Source: Eremomyces bilateralis CBS 781.70 | Taxonomy: Eukaryota; Ascomycota; Dothideomycetes; Eremomycetales; Eremomycetaceae | Assembly: GCF_010015585.1 (NCBI RefSeq) | Contig: NW_022985072.1 | Coordinates: 1,169,606-1,190,962, forward strand | Length of the DNA stretch: 21,357 nt | Direction: 5' to 3' | Shown: positions 19,928 to 21,357 of the stretch, piece after piece | Numbering within the stretch: the first letter of the stretch is position 1 | How the letters are laid out: each line of letters starts with the position of its first letter | Made by a program: the position numbers and the translations under genes | Notes under the pieces: generated by a model | Told to the model about the DNA's origin: nothing | The model's database searches: none | What the model saw: only the letters and a program-made list of their open reading frames with translations

Positions 19928-21357
19928 TCAACCTATACCAAACCACTTCAAGTACAGATTTCTCTACAACGCCAAATAAAATCACTTATTTATAATATCT
20001 AGTATATTCTACAGTATCTTGCCGACCTAGAGGACATGTTTCAATACGATGTCCTACCTCACGGCAGCGTCCACATCGCCTTCGACGCGGCGCAGCCCCG
20101 TCCTGCCGGGTACGACTTTGACGCATTTCTTGAGAAATTTGGGACTCAACGGCGGAATGAATAATTAAATCCTGCCCCTCCTCAATAGTCAAAGACCCTC
20201 GCTCCTGAATCCGCTTTTTTTTTCGTTGTCTTCGTTGCGTTGCGAGATTGTTTGCCTTTCGAAGAGTCTCGTTTTCACCCTTCAGAATCGTGAGCGAATG
20301 GACCATTGCCTGGGCGCCCTTGACGAACTGATCAAGCGCCTCATTGATTGGCGTAGGCGACCTATTTTGATAGTTCGTAATACGGCCTTGAATTAGCTTC
20401 GATTGAGCCGTCAATTCAATAGCGTTGCTTGGTGTTATCGTCTCCCATTGAGCATCCTCAGCGGCTAGAGTCGGAGTCCTTGGTCTGACGTCGAGCTTCG
20501 AAATCACGGCTTCTGGATCGTACGGAACTAGCCCTGAGCCTCGGAAGGCCCCACGGATATTCTTCTTCGTAAGAGCGGCTTCGTGTGCGGCTTTGAATGC
20601 TGGTAGGAACTCGAGTTTGGTGATATGGTTGATAGAGTTCCGTATCAAGTCCTCAATCTGATATCCGTACGCCTTCTTCAGAGGCCCAAAACAACCCACA
20701 TCAAGCGGCTGGAGGTTGTGGGACGCGTGGGGAGGCATACAAAGCGTAATAATGTTCTTCTCTTTGCAGAATTCCTGGAATTGAAGGGAGTTATGGCTCT
20801 CGTGCCCATCAATGATCAGGAGACGCCAGCCTCCGGTTGTACGAGGCGTTGTATACTTCTCAAAATGCTGTAGCCATTCAAATCCAAGCTCATTCATAGT
20901 CCATCCATAGTCGCTTAGGGTCAAAACCCAATCCTTTGGTATATCGTCGCTGTACCACGCTGAGAGCCCAGTTGACACCGACGCTTCTGCTATCCCGAGC
21001 AGCAAGGAGTTTATTGGCCATATCTTCAACACCACCCAACTGGGGCCCAAATCCTCGCGAATCTAGGTCCAAGATATGTCGAATAATAACACTCTCCTCT
21101 AGATCCGTAAGTTTTCTTGAATTGGGCGTACAGTCGCGTCGTGAAAGGATTCCAGCGCGTCGATCTCTAAGAGTTGTTCTAGGGACGTTGAATATAGCTG
21201 CAGCTTGTAGATTGCTCTGAATTTGGCCTTGACCGATAGCGTGTATAGCTAAAGATAAACGACCCTCTTTTTGGATAGATTGAGCATCAATTGATTGAGA
21301 CATTGTTGTTTATAGACCGAGTGTCGCGTTTTCTGGTTGAGGTGGCGGCTCGCTTGT
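19911..21357 (-). mobile_element. Fot1/Pogo-like DNA transposon, defective
   Basis: Perfect 23-bp terminal inverted repeats: 19911-19933 at the left and 21335-21357 at the right, the latter ending exactly at the window edge. The element is 1447 bp and its minus strand encodes a transposase with a Pogo/Fot1 signature (helix-turn-helix, CENP-B-like domain, DDE domain). The left end has two extra tandem terminus copies outside. Full-length relatives are usually longer, consistent with the internal deletion seen in the transposase. Target sites of this family are TA; the first base after the right end is outside the window. Confidence 0.88.
19986..21303 (-). pseudogene. Fot1/Pogo transposase, internally deleted and frameshifted
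   Basis: The N-terminal part lies in one frame from ATG 21303: a pipsqueak-like helix-turn-helix (NLQAAAIFNVPRTTLRDRRA) and a Tc5/CENP-B-type DNA-binding domain up to GVNW near 20968. The C-terminal part lies in another frame to the stop at 19986: LSAWYSDDIP, LLIIDGHESHNS (second catalytic Asp), NLQPLDVGCFGPLKKAYG (third catalytic Asp), and a CCHC zinc knuckle CGRCREVGHRIETC near the C-terminus. In intact relatives the segment joining GVNW to LSAWY spans well over a hundred residues and includes the first catalytic Asp (DETGF-type motif); here it is absent and the two halves meet out of frame at about 20967. The product cannot be active on its own. Otherwise the frames are clean, so the loss looks recent. 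Confidence 0.85.

Noticed and set aside
1-21357. Starship-type giant element
   Set aside because: No DUF3435 tyrosine-recombinase captain was seen; the helicase alone is not enough.
1-21357. tRNA genes or CRISPR array
   Set aside because: No B-box (GGTTCGAATCC-like) with matching acceptor stem was found on either strand, and no regularly spaced repeats other than the 17-bp transposon-end array.

Overview
The window looks like genomic DNA of a filamentous ascomycete, most likely a Eurotiomycete of the Aspergillus/Penicillium type. The reasons are spliced genes with short GT-AG introns (about 47-57 nt), long intergenic gaps, a CFEM membrane protein, an NPP1-like secreted protein, a fungal MFS sugar transporter, a Fet3/Abr1-type multicopper oxidase, and a Fot1/Pogo-type DNA transposon. 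The species assignment is inference from gene style, not proof.

Layout from left to right. (1) Positions 1-2019, minus strand: an intronless RecQ-like helicase of the type found in fungal repetitive or subtelomeric DNA; its 3' end is cut by the window edge. (2) Positions 2020-4015: repeat-like, gene-poor DNA with a 113-bp foldback (MITE-like) hairpin and two diverged copies of a short coding-like block in inverted orientation. (3) Positions 4016-5830 and 6640-8584, both minus: a secreted multicopper oxidase (4 exons, 554 aa) and an MFS sugar transporter (8 exons, 528 aa). The exon structures given here were rebuilt by hand from splice signals and reading phase, and both close without frame conflict. 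(4) Positions 8585-11259: a long non-coding gap with three CCGGAGG boxes upstream of the transporter. (5) Positions 11260-12310, minus: a CFEM protein with one membrane span and a Pro/Gly-rich cytosolic tail (3 exons, 313 aa). (6) Positions 14289-15410, minus: phosphoserine phosphatase, the clearest housekeeping gene. (7) Positions 17314-18078, plus: an NPP1/NLP-family secreted protein, the only plus-strand gene. (8) Positions 19877-21357: a Fot1/Pogo-like transposon with intact terminal inverted repeats but an internally deleted, frameshifted transposase. Its left end carries three tandem copies of the terminus separated by TA.

The genes do not form an obvious biosynthetic cluster. The multicopper oxidase, sugar transporter, CFEM protein and NPP1-like protein are all cell-surface or secreted functions, which fits an accessory or environment-facing region bounded by selfish-element DNA on both sides (helicase and repeats on the left, transposon on the right). 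No tRNA, rRNA or CRISPR array was seen.
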